From: Siphonodentalium dalli
Taxonomy: Eukaryota > Mollusca > Scaphopoda > Gadilida > Siphonodentaliidae
Assembly: GCA_032622095.1 (NCBI GenBank)
Contig: CP136066.1
Coordinates: 90,977,319 to 91,041,318 of the forward strand
Length of the DNA: 64,000 bases
Direction of reading: 5' to 3'
This document shows, piece by piece, positions 33,874 through 44,229 of the stretch (the stretch's first letter is position 1; each line of letters begins with the position of its first letter). A model generated the notes under the pieces. It was not told the DNA's origin, did no database searches, and saw only the letters and a list, made by a program, of their open reading frames with translations. The position numbers and the translations under genes are program-made.

Positions 33874-34567
33874 GCAAATGCAAATGACCAAAATAAAAGT
33901 GAAAAAATGTTTTTTAAATTTATTTTATAAAAATTATTTTGGTATGTATTTACCAACAGGTCGATACCTATAGAGCATTAATTGAACTCTTAACATACCT
34001 ATGTCGCTGCGATGAAGAGTGTGTGACCATTCACCAATCTTTTTGAACCATACTGTAAAAGGAAAGCATGCATAAAAACACTGACAATATGTGACATGAC
34101 ATAACACAGGTTCACAGCTAGAGTACATTGACACAGTGTGACATGTGTTTTTTGCAGACAGTGGTAATTTATTTGATGTCTGTCAGCTTATAGATAAAAA
34201 GCCCTATGCTGTGATGATTGTGACACCTGGTATCACCTGAAATGCCAATCTCTACCAGAGCGCACCAGTCATACTTCCTTTCTGATCATGCTGAAATGAA
34301 CAGCCCAGTTTATCAGGTCTACAGGTCATGGATATGTTGTCAATGTGGAATGCTAAATTCTCAAGGACACTAATCGACCAGTCTTCATCAACACTATCAG
34401 ACTAGGGACCCAGCTCCTCCTATGATTTTGAAAGTGAATTGAAATCACCCAACATAAAAGACCATGGCCTCCAATGCTCAGTTCATCACCGAAAGATAAC
34501 ACTAATTCCAGTACAAAATACATGAGAGTACTACTGGTAAACTTATAGAGTGTAATGAACAAAAGAG
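33874..34567. other. intergenic, nothing recognised
   Basis: No supported gene. The last 100 bp may be the diverged 5' part of the retrotransposon that follows. Confidence 0.35.
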
Positions 34568-34681
34568 ATGACCTTCGAAAACCTGTTGTCAAGCTCAGTG
34601 CCATATATCATCATAGGCAGCGAAACCTGGATGAAACCAGGAATCTTTAGCTCAGAAGTTTTACCAGATAGTTACAACATA

Positions 34682-34789
34682 CAGTAATGTCCTAAATAAT
34701 CGACCTTAGCCAGAGCAGAATTATGGGTAACTTTTCAGGATTTAGTCGGAAATATGGCTTGTTGCCATTCATCGGAAAGCTCTCAGTGA
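34682..34789 (+). mobile_element. left half of a family A foldback, inside the LINE
   Basis: CAGTAATGTCCTAAATAATC through 'catcggaaagctctcagtga'. It stops at the palindrome centre, so the right arm is absent. LINE sequence resumes directly, and LINE sequence between the two flanks is missing. Confidence 0.7.
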
Positions 34790-35023
34790 AGATATGTTGC
34801 AAAAACAAACAGGAACTTGTGGTCATTTCCATTTACAGACCGACCGACGGCAACGCTGAGTACAGTAAACACTTGTGTGAGGCCATAGCCAAGTTAGTCA
34901 AGCAAAACAGGCCTGCCACCATCTGGATTGCAGGTGACACAAAACTTCCAGATATAAACTGGGAAAACCTAACAGTAGATGGAAACCAATATCATGACAT
35001 CAACATTGTATTCATCTAAACTA

Positions 35024-35234
35024 CAGTAATGCCCTAAATAATCGACTCCTTAATCACAGCAGAATTATGGGTAACTTTTCAGGATTTAGTCGGAAATATG
35101 GCTTGTTGCCATTCTTCGGAAAGCTCTGTGAGTGCTTTCCGATGAATGGCAACAAGCCATATTTCTGACTAAATCCTGAAAAGTTACCCATAATTCTGCT
35201 GTGGTCAAGGAGTCAATTATTTAGGGGACTACTG
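35024..35234. mobile_element. family A foldback MITE, complete, inside the LINE
   Basis: CAGTAATGCCCTAAATAATC to 'aggggactactg', arms meeting at 'gaaagctctgtgagtgcttt'. TA is on the left. It splits the endonuclease coding sequence. Confidence 0.75.
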
Positions 35235-36370
35235 AGTACTGTATGCAAGACTGTGGAATGAAGCAGATTTTCATCTTCCCGACAAGAGGCAATTACATCC
35301 TAGACACCTTCTTCACCAACAGACCATCATTGATAAACTTCTGTAAACCAGCTCCGGGGTTAGGTGATAATGACATTGTCTTTGTAACATCAAACATCAC
35401 AGCACAATACAAGACACCAACCAGAAGGAAGATATATATCTGGTCCAAGGTACTAGTATACATGACTGAGTTATCTTTATCAGCAAGGATCCAGACAGCA
35501 TTTCTGATCCAACTACTCCGTGAAAGACTATACTAGTATTGAAACACTCTGGTCGCTTTCAAAGACATCTGCACTCAAATTCTCCAGCTAGTACCATCCA
35601 AAATGAGTACCACCAGATTCCACCAACCATGGATTAACGGAGAAATCTAGTGTCCATCAAGAAAGAAACATCGGGCTTATAATAAAGCCAAAAAGACCGG
35701 AAAGAAACACGATTGGGAACACTTCAAACAACTAAAAATTCAAACAAAAGGAAAAAAAATGTCTTGGAAACCCAGTACACCATTCATGGGAAACTGCTAC
35801 GATGTGTGAACTCAGCAAGGTATCTCATCTCGGCAGCCTTCATTGGAAGAAATTTAACCAACTGCAGCCCGACCATCAAGGAGCAGTGTACAATGCCATG
35901 GTGTGTCCAATAGTAGAGTATTCATCGGCTGTATGGAACCCACACACAGCGGAAAACATCAAGAAAATAGAGAAAGTTCAACTGAGAGCAGCCAGAATGG
36001 TCCAGAACTACCATTGCAGGAGCAGCCCAAAAACGATGGTGAAAAACCTTGGATGGAAATCACTTGAAGAAAGACGAAAGGATGCCACCTTGACTATGTT
36101 CTTCAAGTGTACCAAAGGACTTGTATTCACAAATCAAGTTACTCCACTAGTGAAAAGCAGAACCAACGACAGATCACGAGGCCACAACTAGCACTACACA
36201 CAACATCATGTGAGAGTAGATGCATATAAATACTCCTTCTTTCCGTCTGCCATATGGATGTGGAACGCCCGCCCTATCTGAAGAGACAGTGGCATGCTCC
36301 TCTCTGGAAGACTTTCAGAATGAGAAGTTCAAAACAGGCTAGCTGAGGATGACAGAACATATATTTTAAC

Positions 36371-37644
36371 TTCATGATTTTACTTCTAATTTATTTCACA
36401 CTCATTGACGTGAGTCACATGTATTCAACGGAATCCCAGCCATTGAATACATATTAGTGTATACCTCTAGTGGAATACAAGCCGGAACTATTCTTGTTGA
36501 CGTTGTCGCCAAGAAGGATGACGTACATTACGTCGATCATCCGCTTCCGGTGATTCCCCCATAATTAATGTAGCTATAGTAACAATGAAGGTGACATTCA
36601 TGGATTGAACTTATCTGACTGAACGGTGTAGAATAAATGCAGAACACAACTTGCATCATATATCTCAAATCGTTTATCGAACTTGTTGCGGATGGCGCAA
36701 AGTTATATTTCACTCGAGCTATGCTCTCGCGAAATATATCCTTGCGCCATCCGCAACTCTTTCGATAAAAGAGTCTCGATTAAGATGCGCATTGTGTTCT
36801 GTCTATATATCCAATATCCTTGTTTTAAATGTACCAATTGGCTTTCAACAACATCCTCATCCGCACAAATGCTAAAATATTCCTACAGAAGCCTTCTGCA
36901 GGGGGTTGCATTTTATCAGAAGAAGAAGGGAAAAAGTCATTGGAGCCACTGGCTGAACTGAAATCAGTGTGAATATGGTGAATAGCAGTCATTACGTTGA
37001 ACAGTGTTTGTTGATTAATGAACAATGGGGACTGGGGATGTTGTAAACCCATTGTATGCCAAATATAATTGGACTTTGCCGGCTATTTTACATAATCATT
37101 AAAATTTTCATTTCTTTCAATGTATAATAACTGTAAAATACTTGATATTCTATTGGAGAGATAGATGAGATAGAACAACAACATTATGACATATATTTTA
37201 CTATATATTTTTGCAAAACTAGTCAAATTTCCACCGGTAAATCCCAGGCAAGTTTGGACAAATCTGGAAGGCGACTTTGTTTTTGCCTTGCGGACATCAG
37301 AGGGCGATGTCGCCAGCTCGAAGCCAAAAACTTCGCTCAAGTATGGGGCTCTGATTGGAACTATTAAATAAAATGCACAGACGGTTATCTCATACATGTA
37401 GGTTAGCTCGTTTCCAAAAGAGATCACTCTTGAAAAGCATAGGAAGAAAACACTTTTCGCAAAAATGAGACTTGAAAATTACTTGTTTCTCGATTCACTG
37501 TCAACAACTGCTATTCTTCCACTAAAATTAATACCCATTCAGCAAATAAAAGTGGTTATATGGTAAGTGAATCCGAAAAATAATTTTTGCTTAATAAAAA
37601 ATACATATTTTGCAGCAAATAATTTCAAGTTGCCTTTTCTCTTG
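36371..37644. other. upstream of pyruvate carboxylase; hairpin at 36664-36775
   Basis: The hairpin arms 'tgcggatggcgcaa' and 'ttgcgccatccgca', with 'atatttcactcgag' against 'ctcgcgaaatatat', pair around 'ctatg'. The outer 'cgtttatcgaa' and 'ttcgataaaag' extend it. 37225-37330 has 'aaggcgactttgtttttgcc' with 'gagggcgatgtcgcc', recalling the repeat at the window start. No gene is supported. Confidence 0.45.
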
Positions 37645-37850
37645 ATCATGCTACCGGGTATGCATCTCTATACTCTGGCTAACACCCGTAGAGATCATAT
37701 TCCACCAGTATAAAACCTGGGAACTTTTTAATGTTCTGACCCCTTCTTACAGGGAACTTTATAACCAATGAGGCAGGGAATATATTTCTTTGTTTATATG
37801 TGTTCCTCTATAATCTACTTCAAGGTATGGGGTGGTCCATGCTCAAAATT
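37645..37850. mobile_element. half copy of family J foldback
   Basis: 'agagatcatattccaccagt' followed by 'aaaacctgggaacttttt' and 'gggaactttataa' matches the left arm of the complete palindrome at 52020-52511. The opposite arm is absent. Confidence 0.6.
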
Positions 37851-38006
37851 GAAAAAAAGTTCCAACAACTTTGCACAATAACACGTTACATGTATATCAC
37901 AGTTGTTATAATATGTACACTTTCATATTCAATTATCTTCTAGTTGATGAGAAAACTTGATGTTATGGTGTTTTATTATATACTTGCCCATGAATTATAA
38001 GGTTTT

Positions 38007-38300
38007 AGCAGTGAGATATAAGTGATATCCCACTCTAGAGTGATATCCCACTAGTGAGTGATATCAGCTTCAAATTTCTGATGTATTGACATTCATTGGG
38101 GGCCATAGGCAAGTAACTAAAGTATATAATAAACAGAATATCCACATTTTTTCAGTGGATATGGGTTAAATCTCATTCGTGATGACAAAACATTTGAATT
38201 TCCACTCATGGCTAAAGCCACTCGTGGAAATTCAATGTTTTGTCATGCACTCATGAGATATAACCCATATCCACTGAAAAAGTGTGGATATCCTCTATAT
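38007..38300. mobile_element. family K foldback with (TA)n tail
   Basis: 38129-38291 is a palindrome. The left arm 'atatccacattttttcagtg' runs into 'gatatgggttaaatctcatt' and 'aatttccactcatggct'. The right arm is its inverse after 'aaagc'. Arms are about 75 bp. Upstream 'agtgatatcccact' is repeated twice. A TA microsatellite follows at 38299-38312. Confidence 0.65.
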
Positions 38301-38781
38301 ATATATATATAACAACACTTTAGAAATAAAAAGTAGTCTATTATATAATATTTTAGTTTTGACGATTTCCGTGGCTTCATTAGTCTCTGTCACTCAAGAT
38401 GAGGATACGATACGCCCTCTGGCCATTCTTCTTTAAAACAATCCAATCAGAATTATCCTACCAGGAATAGTTTCGAACATAAAAATTACAACATTTCAGA
38501 ATTAAAAAAAAAAATTCGTGGCGAATCAGATACGACATTTTAGACCACGAATTTCCCTGAAAAACATCGAAAAATGGCATTTATACTTGAAATATTGACA
38601 AGTTATCTGATGAACTTAATATGTAATCGTACCCGTAGATTCTGAAAATGCAATAAAAAGTTTCGTCCGAAATGGCAGGTACGACCTTTTAGAAGCCCAC
38701 CGACGATATACCGTACTTGATCACTCATTTCAGGTGTGGACAGGCATTGCTGAATAAGTGCCTCCAAGTCAACCAATCACA
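38301..38781 (+). other. 5' flank/UTR of pyruvate carboxylase
   Basis: The acceptor-like 'gatcactcatttcag' ends at 38733, 48 bp before the start codon. The coding exon may therefore begin at 38734 with a short 5' UTR spliced from an upstream non-coding exon. No promoter motif can be assigned. Confidence 0.4.
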
Positions 38782-38953
38782 ATGTTTCGGTTGCGAAAAG
38801 GAGTAAGCTGCATTCATACAAGATTGTCTGCTGTATTGAATCGGAGAGTCGGTTCTCTTGTCGAGAATGGTCGAGGCTCTCACGCTTCCAGACAGTACTG
38901 TTCCAAGCCAATTGAATATGAACCAATCAAGAAACTCATGGTGGCAAATCGAG
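38782..38953 (+). CDS. PC: pyruvate carboxylase exon 1: start, transit peptide, BC domain start
   Basis: Pyruvate carboxylase is the mitochondrial biotin enzyme that makes oxaloacetate from pyruvate, bicarbonate and ATP for the TCA cycle and gluconeogenesis. Nine exons here give the first 547 residues; the family is about 1,180. Exon 1 encodes 57 residues: MFRLRKGVSCIHTRLSAVLN and a further Arg/Ser-rich stretch ending RQYCSKP (a typical matrix-targeting peptide), then IEYEPIKKLMVANRG, which opens the biotin-carboxylase domain and matches YKPIKKVMVANRGEIA of the human enzyme. I chose the ATG at 38782 because the frame upstream has no in-frame ATG before the likely acceptor and because this start gives the expected transit length. 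Ends in phase 1 at CGAG|GTACG. Confidence 0.93.
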
Positions 38954-39003
38954 GTACGATATAGAATTAAGGAGTTAATTTCTGAAGGATTTAATATTAT
39001 ACT

Positions 39004-39337
39004 TTAACCCTTTGGCGAGTAGAACGACATATATGTCGTCTATCGGTTGAGGAGTAGAACGACATATATGTCGTTTCAGGAAGTGTTATTTTATGTAGAC
39101 ACAACTTCAATAAATCATCTGATTTATAAATGATTTGTATAGGAGTTATTTTGATTAATATAATGTCCCAAATGTATAAGTGCAATCGATTATGATTAAC
39201 AGAAAATGCACATCAATTAAAACGAATTATTGGACCCTTTTGACCAGAACTTGTCAATAATTATTGCTATGACGTTGACGTTAAATTTACTCATGACGTC
39301 ATGGATATGACATTACAAATACTCTCCAAAGGGTTAA
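39004..39337. mobile_element. family C piggyBac-like MITE, 334 bp, in PC intron 1
   Basis: TTAACCCTTTGGCGAGTAG at left, 'actctccaaagggTTAA' at right, TTAA at both borders. The 16-bp perfect palindrome ACGACATATATGTCGT occurs twice near the left end, 42 bp apart. It is the empty-site reference for the copy at 44230. The insertion point of the larger element there corresponds to 'aaatgtataagtgcaatcg' here (about 39173-39191). Confidence 0.82.
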
Positions 39338-39591
39338 CCCTTTCTATACTAAATACTCATTGATGAGTAATTCCATTTGGAAATGTTAAAGTAATAAGTT
39401 CAGCAAACAACCATTGTTGAATTTATTATCTGAATACTTCCCACCAGTGAATAGGAATACTTCTGCACTTGTATTATCAGCCGTCGGCTTGTATTTCCTG
39501 AACATCCCTGCAGATGAAAAATAGACCAATTCAATGGGTATTTTTATAACTGATTGGGAGAATCCATTTACTTTAGTAAAGAAAATGTTAA
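39334..39591. mobile_element. family C3 piggyBac-like MITE sharing a TTAA with its neighbour
   Basis: TTAACCCTTTCTATACTAAA at left, 'cctttactttagtaaag'-type right end with TTAA at 39588. A small hairpin 'aataagttcag...ttgaatttatt' lies inside. The left TTAA is the same four bases as the right TTAA of the family-C element, so the two abut exactly. A right half of the same family ends at 53698. Confidence 0.7.
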
Positions 39592-39632
39592 TTTGAGCTT
39601 CAGCTTCATTGACACTTTGATTATTTTTGCAG

Positions 39633-39817
39633 GTGAGATTGCCATCCGTGTGTTTAGGGCTTGCACAGAAATGGACATTCGGACGGTAGCTGTCTACTCA
39701 GAACAAGATCGAATGCACATGCATCGTCAGAAGGCTGATGAGTCATACCTCATAGGGAAAGGCTTGCCGCCTGTTGCTGCTTACCTCAATGTTGATGGTA
39801 TCATCAGAACAGCTCTG
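39633..39817 (+). CDS. PC: pyruvate carboxylase exon 2
   Basis: Residues 58-119: [20 protein letters not shown], then [21 protein letters not shown] and [12 protein letters not shown]. This is the N-terminal Rossmann-like subdomain of the biotin carboxylase, nearly identical to other animal enzymes. Acceptor 'ttatttttgcag', donor GCTCTG|GTAATA, phase 1 in and 0 out. A family-A foldback begins 24 bp past the donor, and the reading frame runs open into it for about 50 codons. Confidence 0.93.
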
Positions 39818-39840
39818 GTAATAATAAAAGCATTTATCTA

Positions 39841-40030
39841 CAGCAATTCTCTAAATAATCGACTCCTTAACCACAGCAGAATTATGGGTAACTTTTCAGG
39901 ATTTAGTCGGAAATATGGCTTGTTGCCATTCATCGGAAAGCTCTCAACAAGCCATATTTCCGACTAAATCCTGAAAAGTTACCCATAATTCTGGTGTGGT
40001 TAAGGGAGTCAATTATTTAGAGCATTACTG
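39841..40030. mobile_element. family A foldback MITE in PC intron 2
   Basis: 'cagcaattctctaaataatc' to 'agagcattactg'. The arms are complete except for a shortened centre (the 'gaatggc' part of one arm is lost), so it is 190 bp rather than about 210. TA is present on the left only. Confidence 0.7.
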
Positions 40031-41564
40031 GATATAGCCATTCCCCAAAAAAATTCTTTGAGTACACTTTACAACAATTATTACACTGGCTATGGCATAT
40101 GCACACTGTTGGCATACCCATCCTCCACCGAACGGGCTGCTACAAATTGGTGCATGTATCGGGATCTTGCCAGACATTTCAGTTCTTTTCTGAGCTTGTT
40201 TATTATGCCTCCGACCCACATACATGTAGGAGGTTTGGGCCATATAGTCAAGGAGTTCTTTTCTGAGCTTGTTTATTATGCCCCTGACCCTGAGGTTCGG
40301 AGCATATAGCCGAGGACTCAGTCTGTCCGTCCATATGAATATATCACCTTGTAACTTAGGTTTTGATTATCGGATTTCGTTGTCCTTTGGCAAAGGTGAT
40401 AGCACATGTTGGGAGAAAGGATACTGTCATCCTACGGGTTTCGTCCGTTAATTTCTACCAGAGTTAAGCCCCTTGTTTGACTTGGAAAGTTGTTAAGTTT
40501 GTGTCCGTACGAACATTTCAGCATGTAATTCGGGCACGGATCATCAGATATGGTTGCGCTTTGGTACGTTAATAGCCCAGCATGCGGTAAAGGATTTTGT
40601 CCATAGATTTTTACCAGAGCTACAGACCTTGTTTGGCTTGGGAATTCTGAATTTTATATCCATATGAAAATATCAGCTTGTAACTTGGGCATGGATCATC
40701 GAATATGGTTGTACTTTGGTGTATATGAATTGATAGCCCAGTTTATGGGGAAAGGATACCCACTTCTTGGATTTATAATTTTTTTTTTTTCCATCTATAC
40801 AAATATTTTGAGTATTGCCCACTCTCTAAACTGAGCGTGCATGGTGGGGGGGGGGGGGTCATATTCCATGCTTGGCTTTGCACTGGACTTGTTTCTGTTA
40901 TTTCAATTTTGAATATTCTGGGCTTAAATACACCCAGGAAGTCTCATTATTCAATTGTTTGCGATCATATAATTTCTTCAGACTTTATTATTACTTTTAT
41001 ATGTTGCGGTTCATCCTTGAATTTTATCCCAATCCTGTTGATGGACACTGGCAGTAATTCTTCATATTGTCATTTCTTGGACAGTGCATTTGATTTTTGC
41101 TCAGTATTCATTGACCTCTAGGATGTCTGTGTGGATTTTCAGAAATATTTATCATAACAAGATTATGTTTTGTAGTATCATTAACTGTGGTTTAGTTAGC
41201 GTCGGTTTTAATTCTTTCTACTAATTTCAACTTTAATGTATCTGTTTCTGGTTCTTGTTTTGTTGCTATCTTTTATTTTTCTTTGAGATTGTCCGACAAT
41301 GTCTTGTCAATATTCTTCATGAACGTATCAATTTTTGTTTGTACTTTTCCTCAAATTTTTAAATACATTACTCAAGTTTCTTCAGTTTCAGTGTTCTTTA
41401 CCGGTAATCTTTTTTCTGTTTCGAGAGTTTTTATTTACAGCTTACATAACTTTATTTTCGAATGTCTCTGAATGTTCATCTAGTTTTTATGCACTCATTG
41501 AAACACTTCAGATAACAGTTTCTGTCAATCATTATGAGCAAATAGCAGGTTGATAAATAACAGG
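40031..41564 (+). repeat. PC intron 2: dispersed 'tatgcc' repeat and unassigned sequence
   Basis: 40203-40800 starts with two direct copies of 'gagcttgtttattatgcc' (about 40194 and 40267). Diverged ~170-bp units follow with 'gtccgt.c.tatgaa.at', 'catgtaa(c/t)t.gg' and 'taccagag(t/c)ta'. A G12 run is at 40847. 40860-41560 has no recognisable coding sequence; the ORFs on the plus strand lack motifs. Confidence 0.45.
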
Positions 41565-41715
41565 TTTTGGGCAATTTTATACTGTAGTTGACTGTGGTTA
41601 GCATTGTTATATGGCAATTACTCGATTCTGAAAACTGAAGTGGCATTTCTAAAAATGTTTTGTTGGAATCTGATGATATGGGGACCATCGAATTGGATTG
41701 AGTACCTTTAAGGTT
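41565..41715 (+). repeat. fragment of dispersed repeat X
   Basis: 'ggttagcatt', 'cgattctga', 'tgatgatatggggacc' and 'gattgagtacctt' align with 61800-61912. Family-D sequence follows directly. Confidence 0.5.
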
Positions 41716-41915
41716 TCCAATGGGTGTACATCACAATATTCACCAATCTGAACTTCAATCTGAGTCTATGTCTCCCATAGCAGATGCAGAATGAGGTCCC
41801 TAGAGGGTGAATTTGGTGATGCTAGCCCACTATGCGGGATAGCATCACTAAATTCACCTTCTTTGGACCTCATTCTGCAAATGACAGCTATACTAAACTC
41901 AGACGTGTTACCATC
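41716..41915. mobile_element. family D foldback, 5' truncated
   Basis: Contains the family-D middle ('cttcaatctgagtctatgtc') and one hairpin 'aatgaggtccctagagggtg' against 'cattctgcaaatgacag', ending near 'actaaactcagacg'. The second hairpin and the left terminus are missing. Confidence 0.6.
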
Positions 41916-42350
41916 TGCACCAATGTCGCAGGATGTTTCAGCTCCAGGCGCTGATTTTTCCTTTCTTGTATTTTTTTAAAAACTAAAATTCAAATTATTT
42001 GAAATTCAAATTTCAACTTTGAACATGAAGTTTTGTCTCAATTAAAAATATCAACTCCATTGTCAAATTAAAAAGTCAATATTTCAACTTCATTAGGCAC
42101 CAAAAAGCATTCAGTGTGAACTCACAATTTACATTTCATAAGTAAAAACTAAACTGAGCCAGGCATTTACCTATTGATCCCTTATCTGCTTCATTGCCTC
42201 CTACAGTTTTCAAACAGCAATTTCGGTACCTGTAGAATCATCTCTTTAGCCACTGATTAATTTTCCTTTATTCCAATTGGAACGGACTGTTATATTGTCG
42301 CGGCTCTAACATCTGAGTGGCGGTTTGTTCACTTTAATTCATTATTTTAG

Positions 42351-42516
42351 GAGCATGATGTTGATGCAATCCATCCTGGATATGGCTTCTTATCAGAGAG
42401 AGCAGATTTTGCCCAGGCTGTGACAGATGCGGGCATTAAATTCATAGGGCCAACTCCAGAAGTTGTTAGAAAAATGGGAGACAAAGTTGAAGCTAGGCAA
42501 GCTGCAATAGATGCAG
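42351..42516 (+). CDS. PC: pyruvate carboxylase exon 3
   Basis: Residues 120-174: [55 protein letters not shown]. Holds the HPGYGFLSE motif and the GPxxE..RKMGDK segment of the biotin-carboxylase domain that leads into the ATP-grasp fold. Acceptor 'attcattattttag', donor GCAG|GTATGT, phase 0 in and 1 out. Confidence 0.93.
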
Positions 42517-43056
42517 GTATGTGGTAGGCTCCTGCAAACGATTCAGTGTGAAATAATACAAAATGCATCATTTATTATAATAAATATGTATTGTTGCATT
42601 AAAGCAATACTCAGTATTTTTCATTTTACATGGTTGATCTGTTGTCTGGGTTCTGTTCTGATATCTATCACTACTGATCATGACGTGATGTAAATATAAA
42701 AATGACTTCCTTCGCGTGTCGATTTCAGTTATCATTTCTTTTTTCCAGTCTATAAAGTGTCAAAATGTACCTATCATCATGATAAATATTCTCTCCCAAA
42801 GTTTGGCATGGTGATATAGAGATGGTGCCATCCATCTGTCCGTCCTTCCGAGCTCTCTATCGCAGTCATCATAGGCCGGATTTGAATGAACTTTGGTGTG
42901 CTCATGATCCAGCATGAGGGAAAGGATATCAACATGGAACACATTTTGACCTTTATTTATTACAGAGTTATGGTCCTTGGAGTGAAAAATGCATCCAAGC
43001 CAAGTTTTGATCACGGTTGTCATATCTCATGTTTGAATTATCCTCAGTATACTCAT
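42517..43056 (+). other. PC intron 3, first part, with a dispersed repeat at about 42770-42985
   Basis: 'ctgtccgtccttccgagctc', 'tgaactttggtgtgctcatg' and 'acagagttatggtccttgga' mark a decayed 'gttatggcc' repeat. No exon. Confidence 0.45.
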
Positions 43057-43486
43057 CAAGCCTGAATTTAGTGTCTGAGATTTGTAGAATGAGGTCCCCA
43101 GATGGTGAATTTAGTGACGCTTATCCCGCACAGCGTGCTAGCATAACCAAATTCACCCTCTGGGGACCTCATTTTGCTTAGACCTAAACTACTATGGGAG
43201 ACCTAGGATTAGATTGAAGTTTCCCAGTTGAAGTTGGTGATGTTCACCCGTTAGTCACCTCTATTACGCATTTTATCTTCTGCAAATAGGGGACAATGAA
43301 ACTCAAAAGAAGGGAGAAAGTAACTAAAAACAATGTTAATTTGAGACTATAGATACTTCCCAGAAGATGAGGCCTAAGCAGAATGAGGTCCCCAGAGGGT
43401 GAATCTGGTGATGCTAGCCTGCTGTGTGGGATAGTGTCATTAAATTCACCATTCTGCAAATGTCAGGTACACTAAATTCAGGCTTG
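43057..43486. mobile_element. family D foldback element in PC intron 3
   Basis: CAAGCCTGAATTTAGTGTCT at left and the inverse 'actaaattcaggcttg' at right. Two 'aatgaggtccccaga' hairpins surround the central unique segment, which is in the reverse order relative to the copy at 10642. The flanks no longer show a clear 8-bp duplication. The copy is intact in plan but older, or has recombined. Confidence 0.72.
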
Positions 43487-43539
43487 GGTGGAACAATATC
43501 CACATGCAACTTTGTGGGGAATACACGCATGCGGTATAC

Positions 43540-43602
43540 TTTCTACAGTAAAGACTCATTGATGAGTTGTTACTTTAGGAAATGTTCAGATAATAAGTTC
43601 AC
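43540..43602 (+). mobile_element. left half of a C3-like element
   Basis: 'ttctacagtaaagactcatt', 'gatgag' and 'gaaatgttcagataataagt' follow the left half of the element at 39334 and stop at its small hairpin. Family-A sequence starts at once. Confidence 0.5.
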
Positions 43603-43708
43603 CGAGAGCTTTCCGATGAATGGCAACAAGCCATATTTCCGACTAAATCCTGAAAAATTACCCATAATTCTGCTGTGGTTAAGGAGTCGATTATTTAGGG
43701 CATTACTG
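43603..43708 (+). mobile_element. right half of a family A foldback
   Basis: Starts at the palindrome centre 'gagagctttccgatgaatgg' and runs to CATTACTG followed by TA. The left arm is absent. Directly joined to the C3-like half. Confidence 0.7.
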
Positions 43709-43769
43709 TAATTCGTAAAATATGGCCTGAAACCCTGAATTCATCTTTGAGAAATTTGTTCCTTTCTAG

Positions 43770-43915
43770 GTGTACAGGTTGTACCAGGTACCCCAGGTCC
43801 AGTCAAAACAGCTGAAGATGCCCGAACGTTCTGTGAGGCACATGGCTTACCTGTGATTTTTAAAGCAGCCTTTGGTGGCGGTGGTCGAGGAATGAGGGTC
43901 GTCAGAACATTTGAG
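43770..43915 (+). CDS. PC: pyruvate carboxylase exon 4 (ATP-grasp glycine loop)
   Basis: Residues 175-223: GVQVVPGTPGPVKTAEDA, RTFCEAHGLPVIFKAAFGG, GGRGMRVVRTFE. The FKAAFGGGGRGMR segment (GGGGRGM at about residues 210-216) is the glycine-rich ATP-binding loop, with the conserved lysine just before it. Acceptor 'tttgttcctttctag', donor TTTGAG|GTAAGT, phase 1 in and 0 out. No key residue is changed. Confidence 0.94.
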
Positions 43916-44229
43916 GTAAGTAATTTTTTTTTAAACTGGCTGAGTCTTTCATGTTTGTTGAATACTTCATATTCTGTTTTCCAGTAAGAGTGGGCTCCTC
44001 TTAGTTCAGTTGGTAAGGTATATAGCCCATTAGGCAATCATAAGCTATAGACTAGAGTGATGGTGAAGCTATATCTGATTCTTGCAAAGGGAGGGTACCC
44101 TGATTTGTGTATCTGGGCAAGATTGTCAGTTGCTTAACTCTTTATCACCTGGTGACATGATTTGACATGTCTATTGAATACATGTAATAATGCCCCGGCA
44201 AACACCTACGGATAATGCCAAAATGCATG
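43916..44229 (+). other. PC intron 4, 5' end
   Basis: 43990-44080 has 'cctcttagttcagttggtaa', which looks like a Pol III A box but has no B box or cloverleaf. 44133-44165 is a piggyBac-like left end, 'ttaactctttatcacctggt', also seen at 15437. Confidence 0.4.

Larger units (their letters stand above)
34568..36370 (+). pseudogene. broken non-LTR retrotransposon (CR1/jockey-like), MITE-interrupted
   Basis: Plus-strand pieces follow the order of a LINE ORF2. An endonuclease start is at 34568-34680 (IIIGSETWMKPGIFSSEVL). The middle of the endonuclease is at 34790-35012 (ISIYRPTDG and WIAGDTKLPDINWENL). Its end is at 35240-35535 (FIFPTRGNYILDTFFTNRPS, PGLGDNDIVFVTS). A linker is at 35536-35745 (WINGEI-stop, YNKAKKTGKKHDWEHFKQLK). 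A post-RT segment is at 35760-36370 (ARYL, CPIVEYSSAVWNPHTAENI, IEKVQLRAARMV, YSFFPSAIWMWNARP). The catalytic reverse transcriptase core is missing at about 35750, stops and frame changes are present, and two family-A foldbacks interrupt it. It cannot retrotranspose. The domains are inferred from familiar motifs. Confidence 0.8.

Noticed and set aside
40837-41121. 94-codon hydrophobic ORF in PC intron 2
   Set aside because: Lies between conserved exons on the same strand, starts in a G run, has no domain, and pyruvate carboxylase has no extra exon here in other animals.
43990-44080. tRNA-like A box (cctcttagttcagttggtaa)
   Set aside because: No B box and no cloverleaf; at best a decayed SINE head.
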